Under the pieces are notes generated by a model that was not told the origin of the DNA, searched no databases, and worked only from the letters and a program-made list of their open reading frames with translations. Both the position numbers and the translations under genes were made by a program. Below, in pieces: positions 1 to 11,997 of a stretch of DNA of 64,000 bases. This DNA comes from Rhinopomastus cyanomelas (Eukaryota; Chordata; Aves; Bucerotiformes; Rhinopomastidae): NCBI GenBank assembly GCA_013400115.1, contig VXBP01003540.1, forward strand, positions 6,665-70,664, written 5' to 3'. Every line of letters starts with the position of its first letter. Position 1 is the first letter of the stretch.

Positions 1-400
1 GACATTAATGAGGTCACCCCTCAGTCTCCTTTTCTCCAAGCTAAAGACACCTAGCTCCCTCAGCCTCTCCTCGTAAGGGCGGTGCTCCACTTCTTTCATC
101 ATCATTGTTGCTCTACGCTGGACCCTCTCCAGCAGCTCCCATTCCCTTTTAAACCGAGGGGACCAGAACTGGACACAATACTCCAGATGTGGTCTCACCA
201 GTGCAGAGTAGAAAAGGATAAGAACCTCTCTTGATCTGCTAACCACCCCCATTCTGATCCACCCCAGGATGCTGTTGGCCCTCTTGGCCACAAGAGCACA
301 CTGCTGGCTCATAGTTATCCTGCTGACCACCAGGACCCCCAGGTCCCTTTCTCCTAAACTACTCTCCAACAGGTCAGTCCCCAACCTATAGTGGTATGCT
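1..400 (-). mobile_element. CR1 retrotransposon fragment, cut by window edge
   Basis: Read on the minus strand this is the 3' part of CR1 ORF2: the segment after the reverse transcriptase core, including the region meaning 'SQQCALVAKRANSILGW' and the later 'EYCVQFW' and 'RLRELG' blocks seen in other copies here. Because the element runs right to left, its 3' end and tail lie outside the window to the left. Homology fades near position 400, so the copy is 5'-truncated. Frames are interrupted and no protein can be made. The element class is certain; the subfamily was not determined. Confidence 0.92.
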
Positions 401-3400
401 TGGTTCAGACATAGCAAACGTGAATAAAATCTACCCCCCCCCGACCTTCATATTTTGTGATTAATATAATTGGAATAGGATCCAGCAGAGTAATTAAGTA
501 TATGGCTATTTTGGAGCACTGTGAATTCCCATTAGTTTTTGTTTCACTGATTCTGAAAACTTCAGCATATGGTTGAAGTCAAGCATTTGTGTAAGTGCTT
601 TGTTGTTTTGGAGCCAAAAGTTTGAGAAGAAAACGTTTTTCCTTTGATGTAGAGCCGAAATGTAAGTTTTAAATAATCATTCATTTAAATGTAGCCTGCT
701 GAACGTGATCAATAAGCATGCATTTCTGTGAAAAAAGAAGTTTTACAATCTGTAAGCCTTGTAACAAACAGGAAAATCCTTGAGAGGGATTTGCAGTGAC
801 TCACTAAGGCTGGCACAACTGGCTGAAGATGTCAGCTTCTGCTACTTCCAGGGAGTTTTGTTGGTGGTTGTGGTGAAGCTGTGGAGGGGCTGTACAACAT
901 CCAGCTGTTCTTGGGGTGTAGGGGTAGGCTAAAATAGGGCTGGCATAGCAGAAGGGTCATGTGGATTTAATTGCCCAAGTAAAGTAGTCTAATCACCTTG
1001 GACACCACAATCTGGCCTCCAGCTGTCTGAAGGCTGAGATCTTTTGCAGGTCCTGTATGTCAGTCATGGGTACATGTTGGAAATACTCTGTTAGCATCTG
1101 ACTCACTGGAATGACTCTGCTCATGTAACTCAGATATCCCTTAGCGTTCAGAGACAGTGAATACATCCCAGAACATGTAGGCAATAGCCCTGACGACTTA
1201 ATGTAACTATGTGTGATAGTTCCAGATACAAAATGTATTAAAAGCCGCCCATTTTCTTCAGGAGCTGCAGGGAAGAAACCTCAAGGTTTAGCATCTGAAG
1301 CTGCTATTCCAGAACAACATGTGGAGGAACCGGTGACTGGGCTTCATTTCTCATTTACCAGCTGGCAGCCAAAACTTTGCAAATCTGATTCAGAAAGTAG
1401 GGTCAGGAGACAATCCTGTGAGGAGCCTTCTCACAGCTGTCGGAAGTGGGAACACTTTGTGACACAACCATTGCAGATGCAGGTCAGAAATGAAGGGGAT
1501 TTTTTTCTGTGTTAATAATCTGTTTTGAACGAATGATCACCACTATTTAAGTGAATGGTGATGGCAGAGATTCCACCAGCATTTTTACAGGACGAATACA
1601 TGGAAGCAGTTGCCACGGAACATGTAGGTGTATAGGCATCTACATGACTGTGTATGAATATGTGCACGTTGCTTAAGACTGAAGGATGCACAAGACTCAG
1701 GACTTCCCATTTTTCCAGAGAAAGATAATCCTATCAGTTCTGTGTTTTAGTTCAGAATGAGAGAATGTACAACTTCATGCATTTTACATGTAAAATACAA
1801 TTTAAATGAAACTCAATCCCATTTTAAAAATTAAATTTGTTTCTTGCTGCTTTCTCAGAAGGACCCAGTTTTCCTTTGCTAGGGAAAGACACTGCTTCAG
1901 CAGCTGAAGGACTCAAACCTGTACAGTTTTGGAGATCAAGCAGCTGAAAGGTCCTCTGAGCAGTGTCCTGTGAGCACTCGGTGATACTACAGTTAGTGGG
2001 CCACCATTTTCATTTCACGTTCACTTATTCTCGATAGTAAAACCTAATCTTGCATTACCTCCCACAACAGCAAATCACTCAGGCATCTCTCTTATTGTCA
2101 CACGAGAGTGGTAGCAATCACATTCTCCAAGGGTGAAATGAGGGGTTTTTTTCTTCAGTAAGGAAGACTAGCTGGCCTCAAAAAGCTTGTCTATTGCTAT
2201 CTGCTTTCTTGCCAAAGTCTTCTCATCAGGGTAGATACCTTCACAACCATAGAGATGCTTTGCATGACCTATTCTTTTTTCATTAAATTCAGTTGTTTAC
2301 ATCCCTACTGCTTTCCTCCTTAACAAGCTCTTAAATCACTGACATAGGTTGCTGGAAGAATTGATATAGGAACTGGATTATGAAATTAAACTTCTGATCC
2401 CCAAAATGGCACTTGTTGTATGGCTGGAAGTAGGTATTTGTGGCCAGCTTGCAGCCAGGGAGGGTATTAGAAGCTCTCTTTCTCACTTTGTACAGTTTTC
2501 CATAACAGCTGTAGCCACTCCTCTGGTTCCTAATCAACCAACCTATTTTCAGAAGCTTGTTTTCCTTCCAAAGCAATAGTTTTGCTTTGAAACATGAAAC
2601 TTCTCCTGTAAGTGTACTCTTGATGGTCTGTGTTAGACTAGATGTTTGAGAGATCACCAGCATTAAATGAAATCCCATCCTAGTGGAGTTTAGGCAAATG
2701 TGCTGGCAAAAATTTGATACCAGGGATTTAAGCAACTTCCACTGTTCTGAAGGAGCTGACTGGCTCTTCTGAGACTCCTTGGCTGCCTAAAGAGGCAATC
2801 GCACTGCACATGGGTGCTCACAGCCTTTCTATAGATGTAGTGGTAAGCTGCAAGTCAAAATGATCACAGTGGCTTCCTAATGATGTGTATCACATTGCCT
2901 AGAGGATGGTATGAAAGACCTAGGGATAGATTTGTGTAGTGCTGAGCACCCTCAGAGCTGACTGAAAATGTGTTTTCAACATATATAAGACTATAAAAAA
3001 AGTGGTTCTGAAAAAGAAGACTACAGCACCATAGCTCTTTGACAAACTTACCATCCATGAATTGAGATAATAGTTATGGAACAAGTTTTTGTATTATGGA
3101 TATGCCTAACAAAATGTGGCACTGAAGTACACAATTTAATTACAAGTTGTTCCAAAAATGTATTTTAAAATATCAGCATGGTTATTTCACTAAAGGTCCT
3201 TCATTTCTCTTTCAAAATTATTGCCTCTTAAGCTTGAACAGTCCACAAAGTTATAAGGCAAATACCTTTCCTGTCTGAGACAGACTCCATAGGTAGCTCA
3301 GGTTCATTACCCAAGACCAGTAAGCACACCCTAAATTCTAGTTTTAGAAACTGTCCGCGTTTCTCAAGTGTAAATCTGGAACTGGTATACAGGTCATAAA

Positions 3401-3954
3401 ATTAGCAGTATTATTGTTCTTGATGCTCTTAGACCAGTAGAGAAAGATTTTCAATGTATTAAACAGTCCAGGATGGGTTTGAGGCTAAAAGCATTAGTTC
3501 TACAAAGTCTATAAATAATTAAAAAATATAATACAAGAATTTCTGAACAGCTAAATATTAACTTGCTAATGACTTTAAATGAACAATTTTCCATTAGTTA
3601 TAATTCAATAAGTGATTTTCTTAACATAAGACTCAATTTTTGCTTCTTATGCTATTCTCTCTCTTTTTTCCACACGTGACTCTGAAAGCAGAACGCCTCT
3701 GTATGATTCCTTGGTAAACAGCAGACAGACACTTCTAAAAGCACATACTTTCTCTTTTTTTAAACCCTGATCTCATGTCTTGCTCTACAGGACTTTGAGG
3801 AAATGCAATTATTCCTGCCACCATCAGAGAAGCCACTTAGATGCTTAAAAGTGAGCATTTGCTGAAGTGCTTCACTGATTGAGCTTTTATTGCGCTGGAG
3901 AGGAGCAATTTGAAAACCCCCTCGCCTGGTTCTTCAAAAGTATCTAAGGAAACT
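401..3954. other. Unique non-coding sequence, no gene seen
   Basis: AT-rich single-copy-looking DNA. There is a short C run near 433-442. Open frames are short (134 codons at most, 2331-2735 minus) and show no recognisable domain or splice-flanked exon. I see no repeat family here. Confidence 0.6.
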
Positions 3955-4320
3955 GAGCAGCGTGCACAGCGGTCTGACATTTAGAAAACATTTCCTAGGG
4001 TATTTCAATGAGATGCGGAGGGTCTTTCTAAAACCTTTAGCACCCATCGGCCGTTGCTTTCCCTGTCAAAACACCGAAGTTAATTACAGGCGGGAACACA
4101 ACACAACCAACGGGCTCTGTGGGAAGACTCCTGCCCGCAGCCGGCCCCAGCAGATGGCACTGTCCGAGCCCTTGGAGCCACAGCCAGCAGCCCGCAGCTT
4201 GGTCCCGCCCGGCCCCGGCCCCGGCCCCGGCCCCGGCCCGCCGTGAGGAAGCGTTTGCGTTCTGTCGTGTCAGGAGTCGGTTTGTGCGTATCTACAGGGA
4301 CCAGAACAAGCTGGAGTAGG
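3955..4320. promoter_or_regulatory. CpG-rich island, possible promoter or regulatory element
   Basis: This 365-base stretch has clearly more CpG and GC than the AT-rich DNA to its left; roughly 25 CpG dinucleotides are visible. It contains the GGCCCC hexanucleotide tract at 4211-4239. CpG retention in a bird genome suggests an unmethylated regulatory element or a transcription start. The alternative is a GC-rich 5' region of a repeat, since a decayed CR1 fragment begins just to the right. No TATA box or transcript can be assigned by eye. Confidence 0.35.
4211..4239. repeat. GGCCCC hexanucleotide tract (GGGGCC on minus strand)
   Basis: Four perfect GGCCCC units plus a partial fifth. The minus strand therefore carries at least four G runs of three or four bases and could fold into a G-quadruplex. 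Frames across it would read as alternating Gly-Pro, Pro-Ala or Gly-Arg. It is the same unit as the repeat known from human C9orf72, but there is no sign of that gene here. Confidence 0.95.
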
Positions 4321-4329
4321 GAGAGCAAG

Positions 4330-4775
4330 GTCAACTAGTAAAGCTCAGCCAGGCCAAGTGCAAGGCCCTGCAGCTGGGTTGGGGCAATCTCCGGTGTCAG
4401 TAACGGCTGCGGTGGGAGATGCTTGAGATCAGCCCTGTGGAAAATGATTCGAGCATGAAAAGCTGGGCGTCAGCTGTCAACCTGCAGCCCAGCAAGGCAA
4501 CAGTGTCCTGGGCTGCATCAACACAAGTGTGGCCAGCAGGTTGAGGATCCTGCCCTCTGCTCCTTCTGATGAGACTCATCTTGGGTTCTGTCTCCAGTTC
4601 TGGAGTCCTCGGTACAGGAAGGACATGGGCCTGTTGGAGCTGGTCAGGGGCAGACCACAAGAATGATCACTAGGCTGAAACACCTCTGCTGTGAGGACAG
4701 GCCGAGAGAGTTGTGGTTGTTCACTGCAAAGAAGAGGAGGCTCCAGGGAGACCTTAATGCAACCTTTGAGTACAA
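4330..4775 (+). mobile_element. Decayed CR1 3'-region fragment
   Basis: Degenerate plus-strand CR1. From left to right it matches the 'TKCKVLHLG' region (near 4355-4390), the 'LGCIxxSVASR' region (near 4510-4545), and the C-terminal 'RLEHLCCEDRLRELGLF' to 'RRLQGDL' region (4663-4770). Several internal deletions are visible. It has no 3' untranslated region or tail. At about 4775 it runs directly into an earlier part of ORF2 from another CR1 piece, so it is one half of a junction rather than a normal insertion. Confidence 0.85.
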
Positions 4776-6135
4776 GGCACAGTTTGAATCTAACCTAGCC
4801 AGGGAGGTCAAAGGGAACACCAAGAGTTTCTACGGGTATGTGAATGGTAAAAAGAAAACTAGGGAAGGTGTGGTCCCCCTCAGAAAGGAAAGAGGTGATG
4901 TGGTCACAAGTGATGTGGAAAAGGCTGAGGTTCTCAATGACTTCTTTACCTCAGTCTTCACTGCAAAGGCCTCCAGCCGCACTCCTGGAGTCATGGAAAA
5001 TAACAACAGGGACTGCAAGGAAGAACTGCCCATCATAAGTGAAGATCTGGTTCATGATCACCTGAAGGACCTGAAAGTGTTCAAGTCCAATGGACCCGAC
5101 CCACAGGTACTGAGAGAACTGGCAGATGAGGTTGCTAAACCCCTCTCTATTATATTCCAAAAGTCATGGCAGTCTGGTGAAGTGCCCACTGACTGGAAAA
5201 GGGGAAACATAATTCCTATTTTTAAAAAGGGTAGGAGGGAGGAGCCAGGGAACTACAGGCCAGTCAGTCTCACCTCTGTGCCTGGTAAGATCATGGAGCA
5301 GATCCTCCTGGAGGCACTACTGAGACAGGAGAATAGTGAAGAGGTGATTGGGCACAATCAGCATGGCTTCACCAAGGGCAAGTCCTGCCTGACAAACCTG
5401 GTGGCCTTCTATGAACAGGTCACAACATTAATGGATGAGGGGCGGGCAACTGATGTCATTTACCTGGACCTGAGCAAAGCCTCTGACACTGTCCCACATC
5501 ACATTCTGGTCTCCAAGCTGATGGAACATGCCCACTACATGGGTAAAGAACTTGATGGCTGTACCCAGAGAGTGCTTGTTGATGGATCCATGTCCAAGTG
5601 GAAGCCAGTGACAAGCGGAGTCCCTCAGGGATCAGTCCTGGGACCAGTCTTGTTCAACATCTTTGTCGGTGACATGGACAGAGGCATTGAGTGCACCCTC
5701 AGCAAGTTTGCTGATGACACCAAGCTATGTGGTGCAGCAGACATGCTGGAGGGCAGAGATGCCATGGAGAGGGACCTGGACAGGGTGGAGAGGTGGACAC
5801 AAGCCAACCTGATGGGGTTCAACAAGACCAAGTGTAAGGTCCTGCATCTGGGTCGAGGCAATCCTAAGCACAAATACAGGCTGGGTAGTGACTGGCTGCA
5901 GAGTAGCCCTGGGGAGAAGGACTTGGGGGTGCTTGTGGATGAGAGGCTCAACATGAGCCAGCAGTGTGCACTTGCGGCCCGGAAGGCAAACCTGACCCTG
6001 GGCTGCATCAGGAGAAGTGTGGCCAGCAGGTTGAGGGAGGTGATTCTCCCCCTCTACTCCGCTCAATCTAAAACTCAGAAACTGGAAGATTTAGCTTTCA
6101 AGTACTCTATTTCCAAGCAAAAATCTCTATACTGA
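4663..6135 (+). pseudogene. CR1 ORF2 reverse transcriptase remnant, chimeric 490-codon open frame
   Basis: CR1 ORF2 protein normally carries an APE-type endonuclease, a reverse transcriptase and a short C-terminal domain. This frame holds the RT part. Residues 1-38 come from the C-terminal end of a different CR1 piece; 40-140 are the linker; 'GNYRPVSLTS' is at 196-205; motif A (YLDLSKASD) is at 267-275 with its catalytic Asp kept but the usual Phe of 'AFD' changed to Ser; motif B (SGVPQGSVLGP) is at 318-328; and motif C (FADD) is at 349-352. After residue 467 the frame reads into non-CR1 sequence. With no endonuclease, no proper start and a foreign C-terminus it is a relic, despite having no stop codon inside the RT. 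Confidence 0.9.
4776..6062 (+). mobile_element. CR1 fragment with reverse transcriptase core, truncated at both ends
   Basis: The longest and best preserved CR1 piece in the window. It starts in the linker between endonuclease and reverse transcriptase (the 'SNLAREVKGNTKSF' region), covers the whole RT core, and stops after the 'ILPLYSA' block near 6062. The C-terminal domain, 3' untranslated region and ATTCTRTG tail are missing. Loss of the 3' end is unusual for a CR1, which is copied from that end, so a later deletion or recombination is likely. No endonuclease domain is present. Confidence 0.93.
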
Positions 6136-8549
6136 TTTGGAAGCTCAGGCTTCCTTGAATAGAAGGAATTAGGTTTCAGACTGAACTTGGTGTTCACATC
6201 GAGACAGACAAAGCTCCTTTTCAGTTTTTATTTATTATTTGTGAATTGCTTTCTGAAGTTTGGACCTTAAATCACACCACTCTATTTTGCGAAAAAAAGA
6301 AGCTTTAAAAAAATTTGGTTTTGGCTGCTGACTTTGGGTGTTGACCTGGACTTACTCTGATTCCTGGGAGAAGAAATGTGGCTGCCCTCCCTACTCCTGA
6401 GCTGTAGGAAAAGTTGACATGAGCATGGGGAAAGTCTTGATACGAGGTGCTGAAGAGAGTGTGTGGTTTCCTTCCTGGGATTCTGAGATTTAGGAGGTGT
6501 GTCTTTGAGTTTGTACTTGTTATCTAACGGATGTGAATTTTGAAAGTAGGTTCTTTCCCTCTTCTCCCACTGGGCATAGAAACCCACAAAATTTCTGGAT
6601 CCTTGTGCTGGAAGAACTTGTACCCTTTCTGCAAGTTGCCACAATCACCTGGAATGAGCCTTCTTGACAGGATAGGATTGTTCTCTCTACTCTAAGGACA
6701 GCATATCTTGTTTTCAGCACTTTCTTTTGGACCTAGTCCTCCTCAGCTAAGAATTAAATGCTGGTTTGATTTTGTTTGCTTTTTTTTTTCCGGGATATTC
6801 ATTGGCCTGTGGACTAGAAACTAGAGCTGGATGACTAGTGTAATCACAAGCCTATTTCATAGGTTAGTCTTTTGAATACCTGGGCTAATGTCTGCAAATG
6901 TCAACTCTATAAGGTGGAACAAGTAATTGTTGACATTTCCATTAAAAGAGTGGAAAATCCTATCTCCCCAGACAACTGTGGGACTGGATTTGATACTCCT
7001 GGAAAGTGGAAAAAGCACTTGTTTGGATGTGGAGCAGCTCCTTCCCTCATATGCTTCCATCCTACCTCCTTAAAGAGACAGCAAGGCTGCTTGCTGGCAG
7101 CAGAGTTAACTTCAGCTCTACTGTTCGTATTGATCCCCTGTTGTGCAGTTCAGGCAGCAACCTGCTCCACATGTAGGTTTTCATAGTTGCTGCTTTTAGC
7201 CCTGTATAAGATCCAGTCTTCTTTCCTTCTGTAGGTCTGTATTCAACATATGCAGTGATTTTGCCTCTTCTTCTTTTTCTTTTTTTGATATTTTTTAATA
7301 ATCTCACCCCTCTGATTTTGTTTCTCTTCTTTAGTGGAAGACACAGAGAGCTCACCTCTCTGCAGAAATCCAGGCTTCTCCATTTTCTCCCGTTTTGTTC
7401 TCTTCATCAGGAAACCCCAGGAGCATTTTGCCAGCAATGTGCTGTACAAGTGATCATGTTGTCAAAGGAAGTAGCATGTTTTCTCCAGGTCAGTTCAGAT
7501 GCTAAGGAAACCAAAACAGAGTGTGGAGTAGAAACCCACAGAAATACTTTTTGAAGGACTCATCCCTGATTGTGAGGTTCTGGGGATTATAATAAGAGAA
7601 ACCTGATAAACCCTGTTTAGCTATTTGTGAATTATAGCCCCTCATGATAATGCTGGCTATGGATATGGAAATTGAGGAGGGTTGCCTTCAGCAGTTGTGC
7701 TCAGGATAACTACATGCCCCAAACTGGGTAAAGCTTGTGCTTTTGCAGAGGCAAATTAGGCACTTTCTTCTTAGAGCTTTCTAAAGGGTCAAGGGAAGTA
7801 GCCTTCACCAAGCAGTCTTAGCTCCTGCTACAGTTCTATTTTTAAAGCTTTCAATGTGAATTTGAGTTTATGTTTTCCAAATCATAGAGCTCACTGTGCT
7901 GCATCTCACCCTTGCAAACCCCCAAACTCAGGCCAGCCAGAGACTAGGAAACACTGGTTTATCCCCTCACCTCTTTCCCCTGGCAAATAATTACCTAAAC
8001 ACAAAATTTTGAACAAGGGAACCTGAATATTGTTCATTGCCATTTACTGCTGTGATAAGTAGTTTCAGGTCATCTTCTCTGTATTTACAATGTACAGCTT
8101 AAAATACAAACACCCTTTGTTTGCAGTTGTTATTGTCTGTGCCACTTAATGCTTTCATAGGTATGTCCTGCAATAAAGGATGGCTTAGAAATGCGATGTA
8201 AAAAGGCAGCCAGTGCCACTGGGGAATAGAGTTCTCTGCCAGTCAAGGGGCAGTCTCCATTGATGAGGTTTACAATGTAGTGCTCTTTTTAGAATGTATT
8301 TAATGTAGGGCTGAAACTTATGCTTCGTAAAGGGATAAGAAAAAATCCACCTTCCAGTCCTTTCCAGCCTGTGGTAAAAACTTAGTTCAGTAATTTAATT
8401 AAATATTTAGTTGTCTCAATGTTTGAGGTTTGCTTCAATTTTACCTGAACGTGAGAGCAGAGACCTTCCTGGAGATCTTGTTCTTACTTTTCTTTCTGTA
8501 GTGCCATGACTTTTTAAAATTGATGGACACTTTCTTCCATTCCTTGGTT
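6063..8549. other. Unique non-coding sequence, no gene seen
   Basis: Single-copy-looking DNA with a T run near 6780-6790 and a pyrimidine-rich stretch near 7255-7335. Open frames reach 120 codons (6282-6644 minus) but have no recognisable domain. No repeat family was identified. Confidence 0.6.
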
Positions 8550-9073
8550 GGAGTGACCACATCTGGAGTGTTGTGTCCAGTTCTGGGCCCCTCAGTTCAA
8601 GAGGGATGTGGAGCTGCTGGAGGGAGTCCAGCGTAGGGCAATGAGGATGATGAAGGAAGTAGAACACCTCCCTTATAAGGAAAGGCTAAGGGAGCTGGGT
8701 CTCTTTAGCTTGGAGGAAACTGAGGGGCGACCCTATTAATGTCTATAAATCGTTGAAGGGTGGGTGTCAGGTGGATGGAGCCAGGCTCTTCTCAATGTCA
8801 TCTAGTGATGGGACGAGGGGCAGTGGTTGTAAGCTGGAACACAGGAGGTTCCACATCAGTATGAGAAGGAACTTCTTCACAATGAGGGTGACAGAGCACT
8901 GGAAGGGGCTGCCCAGGGTGGTTGTGGAGTCTCCTTCACTGGAGATGTTTAAAACTCACCTGGATGTGTTCCTGTGTGACTTGGTCTAGGTGATGCTGCT
9001 GTGTCAGGGGGATTGGACTAGATGATTTTTTGAGGTCCCTTCCAATCCCTAATGATCCTATTATTCTATGATT
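8550..9073 (+). mobile_element. CR1 copy with complete 3' end
   Basis: 5'-truncated CR1 starting in the late part of ORF2 ('LEYCVQFWAPQFK'-like region) and continuing through the C-terminal domain to the 3' end. The C-terminal reading frame is open from 8753 and ends in 'FLCDLV' at 8989. The short 3' untranslated region ends with CR1-type tail units around 9060-9073. The 5' part of the coding region has frameshifts near 8730. Confidence 0.95.
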
Positions 9074-11997
9074 TGTGGTACATTTGTGTGGTACAATTTC
9101 GACTGCTCCTGCACTGGTTCCCAAGTCTGAAAAATGCCCAGTGTGGACGTCTATCCTCTGTCATTTTTCTTCCTTCCTCTTTAAAAATTTGATCTCCCAG
9201 ACAAACAGGTGACGCTGGAAAGGGATTTTCTTCAATGCAGGTTTTAATTTCTGTGTCTGTGACAGCCAATTGCAAAACATAATAAATGTACTTGCCTCTG
9301 GGCTTGAGAATAAACTTCAGATATCCAGTCTGGAACAAACACTTTTGCATTTACTAGGCTGTAATTATAGTTGTGTTAGCAGGTGTGAATTATTTAGTTA
9401 AGGTCAGGAACCAATCTCCTTTAGAATAAACAGGTTTTAGCTGCAATTTGACTATTTAAAATGTGTTAATTGCTTGTCAGAGTAGGTTATCTCATTATGG
9501 GTTTGATGAATCTTTGTTGAAATAAGTAGATCCTTGGTTTAATATCATTTTATGAGGTACTGGAGCAAACATTTTTGCCCTAAGCAGTGGCCAGGCAGCT
9601 TAGAAATGTGGTGCTTGCAGATGACCTGGGTCTGTGTATTAATTTAGTAGGACAGGGCATGTGAATAAGAGCGCAACACTAAGTAGTTAAGGAAAAAACC
9701 ACAATGTGTATTGTGTAGCCTCTGTGGGATTGTTATGATGAGAGTGTACATTGTTGGGGTATCAGGTTGAAAGAACAGGGAAACTGTCCTTCAGAGTTCA
9801 GTCCATCTGACTTTGAGGAAAGTCAGGTCTTGTGCATCACTGTGAATGTAACAAAATTATCTAAATTTACCTGATTCATTCCCGGAGTTTTGCGTGAAGT
9901 AGAGCATCACATCTTTTCAACAGGACTCAAGTCCCTTTCCATAGCCTGGATACTTTTTGTAGTTCAGTTGTTCATGCCCATAATGCCTATGTTCATGTTG
10001 ATATCCATTGTGTGTCCAAGATGTTCCTGTGACACACAAATAAACTTATGTTGTTTGGAGCAGCTCTGAGGGTTGGTATGATGGATTTTGAAGGTGTGGA
10101 GCACCAGGCATGTGATGAACAAGTTAAAAACTTGTGGCTGACTACTTACTTTGCATAGCCCTCTCCTGCTTTAGAAACAGTCTCCTCACTCATGGTCATG
10201 CCCCTTTCACCTGAGTGTTTGAAATATAATTACCACATGGATTTGCTGAGAGGGAGTGAAGGGAAGGAAAACAGAATAAGTTATGAGCAATGATCAGGTA
10301 AATGTTGGAATTTGAACCTAAAATCTCAGTAAAAGTTGCCTGGACAACAGTATCCTGAAGTACTGAAGAGGTGGAAAGAGGGAGAAAGAGACCCCATCCT
10401 GGGACCGAACCAGCAAGATGCCAGAACTTAAGGAGATGACTAATCAGGACTAATCAACATCAGGAAAAATGCTTGGTGATGGACTGCTCTTCTGATGCTG
10501 CTGCTGAGCAGTCTGGCTGTCATGCATTATTCACCGCTAAGCTGTTTGGTGAATAATTTTCAGTAGCCCAAGTGGGCATCTGATCATGTGTGATGCAAGT
10601 CTTTACCTCTGCAAGGGTAAGGTCCTTGAGTCAGATGCCATTGACAGGCAATTCTAAGAGGAAGGAAGAAGATGAGTTAGTGACTCTTTTCTGGTTCATG
10701 CAACCAGCAAAGCAGAGACATTGGGCATCATCTGCTCTGGACCTGGAAATGGGGAAGTTAAAATAAGGGAGCTGTGCAGGATGCAAATAGCAGTGCTATT
10801 TATAAGGAAAGGGTATTGAAAGTGTAGGATAGTCAGCTCCATGTAAATTACGTGACGGAAGAAAGATGAGAACAGAAGCCTAGACAAATTTCTTCTTTGT
10901 GTTTGGACAGTCTTCTACATAAAAAGTTGTACTGATGGTGGCTAACTTCTTTGCTGACTTCTCCTTACTGGGATCACTTACCAAAGCTCAGCTCTTGGTT
11001 TGTCACTTAGAGGGCCAGGCGTAACAACATAAAGGGAAAGAAAAAGGTCAAATGCCAGAGCTAGAACAAAACGTTTCTGTACTGGAGCTAACTTGGCATA
11101 TTTATTCTGTTCTTTCTAACATATCTGGACCAATGCCAGCCTTGTGCACTGTTACCTAACTATATTCCTCCAAAACCAAGTTCACTAGCCTCATAGGGTC
11201 TCCTTGAATGCAGTGTGTTGAGCCCCATGTAATCCCATGCTGGATAATCCACCAACAGCTGGTGCCTATGTGACTGGTTTCTTTCAGCCATGTACCAGGT
11301 ACTTGGCTGAAATAATCTAAGACTTGCTGGTCAGAGAGTTTGGTTTTCCTTAACAGACTGAAGCACTTCTCAACAAAGCAAATCAAAGAGAATCTTCAGG
11401 AAATAAAAAAAACCCCACTAAACATAAAACCAAAGAGAGCTATGTGCTCTCCAGTCTTGGTTAAGATGCAGGGAATTTTGCAGTATGATGTTGGATCTAA
11501 AGAAGTTTGTGGTTTCTACTACAACCTTAGTCAGCAGCAGCAACTGGACATTTTTTACCAGCTGGTGACTGTTCCACTTTGTTCCTTATGAAAGATGCAT
11601 TCGGATGTGTGGGGTGAAACAGGAAGTTTCCTGTTGCCATTTCTATCAGAGCAGTAAACATCGCCGAACACCAGAATAAAGTGTGTAAGAGCATAGGAAA
11701 TGTTCTGCCTGGCTTGACAGGACCATGTGGCCCAGGATTTGGACTGGAAACACTGTCTCTCACTGTCCCCTCTGCTCAGGATCCTGAACATCTGAAGCAG
11801 CTGCATTAGGGATGTTAGACTGTGCCTTTGCTTTTAGGGCCCATTTCTGGATCTAATGTCTTTTGAACATGCAGCTGCTGACCCCTGCTGTGGTGGCACC
11901 TTACAGAAGTCCCCTACCAATGGTATTAAGTGGATTTCTTGAATTCAGACTGGGACTACACACTGCTTTGATGGAGCCCTGCCCTGCAGTGGTAAGT
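9074..11997. other. Unique non-coding sequence, no gene seen
   Basis: AT-rich DNA with no recognisable exon, RNA gene or repeat. Open frames are under 95 codons and look random. Confidence 0.6.

Noticed and set aside
4120..4320. Exon coding for Gly-Pro or Gly-Arg repeat protein
   Set aside because: Dipeptide runs are a by-product of the GGCCCC repeat in every frame on both strands; no splice or domain support.
4776..6062. Active CR1 element
   Set aside because: Lacks the endonuclease, proper start, C-terminal domain and 3' end; it only retains the RT core.
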